Shown one piece after another: positions 60,896-64,000 of a stretch of DNA of 64,000 bases. Every line of letters begins with the position of its first letter. The stretch's first letter is position 1. A program made the translations under genes and the position numbers. Location: NCBI RefSeq assembly GCF_900104555.1, contig NZ_FNJU01000007.1, positions 62,001 to 126,000 of the forward strand, given 5' to 3'. The stretch is from Litchfieldia salsa (lineage in GTDB: Bacteria; Bacillota; Bacilli; Bacillales; Bacillaceae_L). The notes under the pieces were generated by a model. That model worked only from the letters and a program-made list of their open reading frames with translations, was not told the origin of the DNA and did no database searches.

Positions 60896-61255
60896 CTCAT
60901 CATACTCCCTGTTTTATGATAATCCCTAGTGTACCTATTTTAGTTGAAGTCCTATAAGAAAAATGTCGAAAAATGTAAATAAAACATATATATTAGTATA
61001 TAAAATGAAATAAAATAACAATATTGGCAGAAAATATCTAAAAAATTCTTTATCCATATGGCTATATGGTTTTTTTTTGACCAACAAAAAAATCCTACAT
61101 ATAAATATAGGATTTTGACAAAGTTTTTTGGATTATACAATTAATCTATTTTTTCATATATTATCGAACATTACTTCAGAGTCAAAACAACTTTGTATTA
61201 ATCTACTTTAACTGTTATATATATAGATATGTTTTTACGTAGTATTATCAAAGAA
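60896..61255. other. Intergenic stretch with promoter and terminator signals
   Basis: This 360 bp AT-rich gap should hold the promoter of the nuclease/ATPase pair (position not fixed) and the terminator of the gene at 61256 (hairpin 61089-61116). No gene or RNA was recognised. Confidence 0.3.
61089..61116 (-). terminator. Intrinsic terminator after the 61256 gene
   Basis: AAAATCCTA and TAGGATTTT form a 9 bp stem with a 10 nt AT loop and a T-run on the minus strand (GGATTTTTTTG). It separates the HEPN-like gene from the defence pair. Confidence 0.75.
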
Positions 61256-62266
61256 CTAATTCTTTAATATCTCCAATTCCACACTTTTTAATACTTTCAT
61301 CACATCTTCCCAAAAATTAATTATTTCATCTTTACTAAAAATAACACCAGAATCATGGGACATTTCATTTGCTGTATTTATCAACTGTGGTTTGATGTTA
61401 AATCCAAGATTGCCCCTCTTTATTTCTTTCTTTAAATCTCCTAAACTAATGTGTCCATACTTATCATCTAGCTTAATTTCAATTCCTTTATACAAGCAAA
61501 AAAACTTTAAAGAATATTCTAATATTCGTCTAATAGTATTTCCTTGTGCATATAATTCATCATATTCAAAATCATCAATCCCACTTAATGAATTAAGGAC
61601 TCTTTTCATTCTGTTTTCTATTTCTTGAATAGTTTCATTAAGTAATATACGACGAGAATAAATTGTATCTAAGTTATATTCTTTCGGTTGAATAAGACAA
61701 GTATAGTAAGGTAAATTATTCACTAAGCATAAATGTCTTCGATACTCTTCCTTTGGTCCTTCAATAAAATCAAACTCCTTATATAAATCTTCCTTATTAT
61801 CATCTTCAAGTATCAATTCATCATTTGGTCCCATTAAGAAATGTTTTACTTTTTTGTTAGGGATTAAATGTAATAAAAACAAAATGCACAAATGATTGTT
61901 GTTAACTTTAACAAATTTTAATTTATTTATATGTAATAGCATATATAAATAAGTAACGTTTCCATCAATCAACCATTCTTCAATTTCTTCTTGAGATATA
62001 GACTTATCTACAAACTTTTTCCTTAGAACATCATAATCTTTCCAGTAAAGTAAGGTATATTGATTTTGATGTTTTATATATTCTATATAATCAAAATTAA
62101 TATAAGAAAAATGGTCAAGAATGACTAATCCATCGCTTTCTTTAATTAATTCATTTAAGAAATTGCTTATATCAACGCTATTAGATAATTCTTCTGGGGC
62201 ATCCCATTTATTCCAAACATCAAGAAATAACTGCTCACTCATCTTATATTCTATATTGTTCACCAT
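61256..62266 (-). CDS. Unknown protein with possible HEPN-like C-terminal domain
   Basis: A 336-residue protein that I do not recognise as a whole. The first 200 residues have many aromatic and acidic residues and no known motif. The C-terminal part (about 210-336) shows a helical pattern typical of HEPN domains: YDELYAQGNTIRRILEYSLKFFCLYKGIEIK, then GHISLGDLKKEIKRGN and NTANEMSHDSGVIFSKDEIINFWEDVM, where N-x3-H resembles the Rx4-6H or N..H core of HEPN ribonucleases in a variant form. The ATG is preceded by AATGAGAGGTGAACTTCT. It is a separate unit from the nuclease/ATPase pair. HEPN proteins near such pairs are common in defence islands, so a role in abortive infection is possible but unproven. 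Confidence 0.45.
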   Translation of the reverse strand: MVNNIEYKMSEQLFLDVWNKWDAPEELSNSVDISNFLNELIKESDGLVILDHFSYINFDYIEYIKHQNQYTLLYWKDYDVLRKKFVDKSISQEEIEEWLIDGNVTYLYMLLHINKLKFVKVNNNHLCILFLLHLIPNKKVKHFLMGPNDELILEDDNKEDLYKEFDFIEGPKEEYRRHLCLVNNLPYYTCLIQPKEYNLDTIYSRRILLNETIQEIENRMKRVLNSLSGIDDFEYDELYAQGNTIRRILEYSLKFFCLYKGIEIKLDDKYGHISLGDLKKEIKRGNLGFNIKPQLINTANEMSHDSGVIFSKDEIINFWEDVMKVLKSVELEILKN

Positions 62267-62486
62267 AGAAGTTCACCTCTCATTAAAAGATTACTATAAA
62301 CTATGATGATATCAAGAAATTACTGTTATAAAAATCTAAACTTTATACTTATATCTCAGATTGTTGACAAAAAGTTCTTGGTATCATTTTACCTAAGAAT
62401 AAAAGTACACTAACTTTTTCTTATAAAATAAAGTATTACTTATTCTTCATATTAATTTAATTCATGATTAATCTCTCCTCATACTT

Positions 62487-62729
62487 TTATATCGAAACTC
62501 CCCCCTTTTGGAAGTTTCTGTCGATATAATCGTTTATATCTCTCTTCATTTCATTTGCTCTTAAATTAGAGCATGTCAAGAGGTTTACAAGGTGTTCATA
62601 ACAACGAAGGTTAATATTCTTTTTGACATACTCACTTCTAATTACTTTTAGAACCTGATCATTATAGTCCGGGATTGCTCTTAAATCGTCTATCACCTTA
62701 CCTAAAACAAATAAAGATTTATCATACAT
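62487..62729 (-). CDS. Small unknown protein of the mobile module
   Basis: An 80-residue charged, helical protein (MYDKSLFVLGKVIDDLRAIPDYNDQVLK...). No family recognised. The ATG follows AGGAGATCGCAACC. It is the last gene of the four-gene series that includes the Zot-like ATPase and begins 23 bp after the next upstream gene. Confidence 0.7.
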   Translation of the reverse strand: MYDKSLFVLGKVIDDLRAIPDYNDQVLKVIRSEYVKKNINLRCYEHLVNLLTCSNLRANEMKRDINDYIDRNFQKGGVSI

Positions 62730-62752
62730 GGTTGCGATCTCCTAACTAGCTA

Positions 62753-63121
62753 TTAAGCTGCTACTGTTTTTATTTTCACCGTTAAATCTACCAATAAGGT
62801 TAATTCCGGTATCTTAACCCCTGTGTTTACGGTTTGTTCCAGGAGTGATTTTGAATACCAATCCAAAAATGCTTTTAAAGTGTCCACCTGCTCATCATCT
62901 AACTCTAATTCATAAGTGATTGATTCTAGTTCTTCTTTCCCTTTATCTATACCAGCTAGCAAGTTAATTACTTTTTCGCTTACTGAGTCATAACGTTCAA
63001 ATACAACCTTGCCCTCTTTCGAACCGTATGTTTTTTTGAACCCTTTTTTCACTGGGATTCTCATGATGTTTAAGTGATATGTTAACGCTCCTATTTCAAT
63101 TGCGTTTAGTTCTAAGTGCAT
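62753..63121 (-). CDS. Unknown protein of the mobile module
   Basis: A 122-residue acidic protein (LELNAIEIGALTYHLNIMRIPVKKGFKKTYGSKEG...). No family recognised. The ATG follows AAAGGGGAATGAAATT. It is separated by 17 bp from the gene before it and 23 bp from the one after, so it is in the same operon as the Zot-like gene. Confidence 0.72.
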   Translation of the reverse strand: MHLELNAIEIGALTYHLNIMRIPVKKGFKKTYGSKEGKVVFERYDSVSEKVINLLAGIDKGKEELESITYELELDDEQVDTLKAFLDWYSKSLLEQTVNTGVKIPELTLLVDLTVKIKTVAA

Positions 63122-63138
63122 AATTTCATTCCCCTTTC

Positions 63139-63480
63139 TTATATAGCCTTTTCTCTTAATTCATCAACGTAACTACGTAATTTAGCATTTTCGGACTTGG
63201 TTAATTCGTTCAGCTTCATCATGAAATACGAATTCCTACCTATTTTCACTTTACGATCTGAACTGAAGTTCTTTTTTCTCTGCCAATTCATGCAATCAAA
63301 AGGAACTAGGATAAAGCCAAGTTTATGAGCCATTTCTTCGGCTACTTTTAATTGTTTGAAAAAACAATACTCTTGCATGATTTTTGCGTATTTAACTACG
63401 GGCATGGATGGAAAGTGGTAAAGTAAATTTCGTGGATCTCTATCTTTAAAATTATCTGGAACAACTGAAAGTTTCATCAT
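63139..63480 (-). CDS. Unknown protein of the mobile module
   Basis: A 113-residue basic protein with a coiled-coil-like C-terminus (MMKLNELTKSENAKLRSYVDELREKAI). No family recognised. The start ATG at 63480 overlaps the stop of the Zot-like gene (ATGA); a second ATG follows at 63477. Confidence 0.72.
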   Translation of the reverse strand: MMKLSVVPDNFKDRDPRNLLYHFPSMPVVKYAKIMQEYCFFKQLKVAEEMAHKLGFILVPFDCMNWQRKKNFSSDRKVKIGRNSYFMMKLNELTKSENAKLRSYVDELREKAI

Positions 63481-64000
63481 GATACAATCAACTTCTTTCT
63501 AGGCGCTCGGTATTCGTTGTGTATTTCTTCTAGTTTATTAAAGAACTCGCTACCTTCTCGCTCTGTTTTAGGTAGTGGGAAACCTTGAACCATTGCGTAT
63601 GTGTCATATAAGTTCTTTTTAAATACTTGTTGCGCTTTAAACATGGGTAAAAATTGCTTGTGCATGAATTCCCCTGTTTGATAGTCTGTGAAGTGAATTG
63701 AAAACCCCTTATTGCCTATTTTCCTCACATTAACTAATACTTCTACTATTTGTCTTATTCTTGTATCGACGTTGTTTATTGATGGAGAACAATAGATTTG
63801 AACACTCTTCATTTTCCTTGTAAACATCATGACTTCTGTAGCAATTCCAGCTCCATAAGTTGACCATCTACGATTACTGAAAGCCATTTGTGATTCATCC
63901 CAACAACATATACTCCCTTGTGCCTTTGCTACGTCGTACCAATCTGTATAATGTGTCATTGGTGAAGAATCTAATAAACCATAGTTCGAGAATAATTGTA
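63477..64000 (-). CDS. Zot-like/FtsK-type ATPase fragment, N-terminus outside window
   Basis: The C-terminal 173 residues of a P-loop protein; the frame stays open to the window edge. The segment GSICCWDESQMAFSNRRW has a Walker B-like hhhWDE, followed by STYGAGIATEVMMFTRKMKSVQIYCSPSINNVDTRIRQI, the layout of zonular-occludens-toxin (Zot) domain ATPases. These occur in filamentous phages and in plasmids or integrative elements of Gram-positive bacteria. Walker A should lie to the right of 64000. Three small genes follow in the same operon. This suggests that the right end of the window is a mobile element. Confidence 0.6.
   Translation of the reverse strand, partial: QLFSNYGLLDSSPMTHYTDWYDVAKAQGSICCWDESQMAFSNRRWSTYGAGIATEVMMFTRKMKSVQIYCSPSINNVDTRIRQIVEVLVNVRKIGNKGFSIHFTDYQTGEFMHKQFLPMFKAQQVFKKNLYDTYAMVQGFPLPKTEREGSEFFNKLEEIHNEYRAPRKKLIVS

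Noticed and set aside
1-64000. CRISPR arrays, rRNA, tRNA, riboswitches or intact insertion sequences
   Set aside because: I found no regularly spaced repeats of CRISPR type, no tRNA cloverleaf or rRNA sequence, no recognised riboswitch leader and no intact transposase gene.

Overview
The window is AT-rich DNA from a low-GC Gram-positive bacterium, most likely a member of the Bacillaceae (Bacillus sensu lato); I cannot fix the genus. The evidence is the strong AGGAGG-type ribosome sites, Bacillus-type families (YesM/YesN, LplA/B/C-like transporter, YfiB/YfiC-like exporter, CdaR, AgrC/LytTR), and cre-like CcpA sites. Nearly everything is on the minus strand. No rRNA, tRNA or CRISPR array was seen.

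Positions 1-10,000 hold a carbohydrate uptake module. It contains the end of a GPH-type sugar symporter, two large solute-binding proteins, a YesM/YesN two-component system and two LplB/LplC-like permeases. The promoters of the symporter and of the permease operon share the same AraC-type tandem direct repeats of about 21 bp next to a perfect TATAAT and a poor -35. These are likely targets of the YesN-like regulator.

Positions 10,000-25,100 hold a glycoside and glycerate catabolic region: a GH2 enzyme, two GPH symporters, a GHL6-type putative hydrolase, an AraC regulator, and three enzymes of glyoxylate/tartronate semialdehyde/glycerate metabolism (D-2-hydroxyacid dehydrogenase, GarR-type reductase, glycerate kinase). 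A CdaR regulator sits next to a decayed second copy of the glycerate kinase gene.

Positions 25,300-28,700 hold a divergent AraC/GH3 pair. Positions 28,700-36,700 hold a NarL-type two-component system, a cytochrome P450 with a short-chain dehydrogenase, and a heterodimeric ABC exporter.

Positions 36,800-47,400 are a second sugar locus. It has GH43, GH2 and GH1 in one operon with a divergent AraC regulator, then a tannase/feruloyl-esterase-like alpha/beta hydrolase with its own divergent AraC regulator. Positions 47,400-57,250 hold a YjcQ-like protein, a GtrA-like membrane protein, another GH2, a 4-TM membrane protein, a membrane-anchored GH3 with permuted domain order, and an AgrC/LytTR two-component system. 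Exact LytTR repeats precede a promoter that overlaps the terminator in front of the permuted GH3 gene.

Positions 57,600-64,000 differ in character: a frameshifted relic, then a tightly coupled pair encoding a Cap4/DUF4297-like nuclease and a Rad50-like ABC ATPase with a zinc-hook CxxC (a Lamassu/ABC-three-component-like defence candidate). A protein with a possible HEPN-like C-terminus follows, then the edge of a plasmid- or ICE-like module with a Zot-like ATPase that runs off the window. This is the best candidate for an undescribed system.
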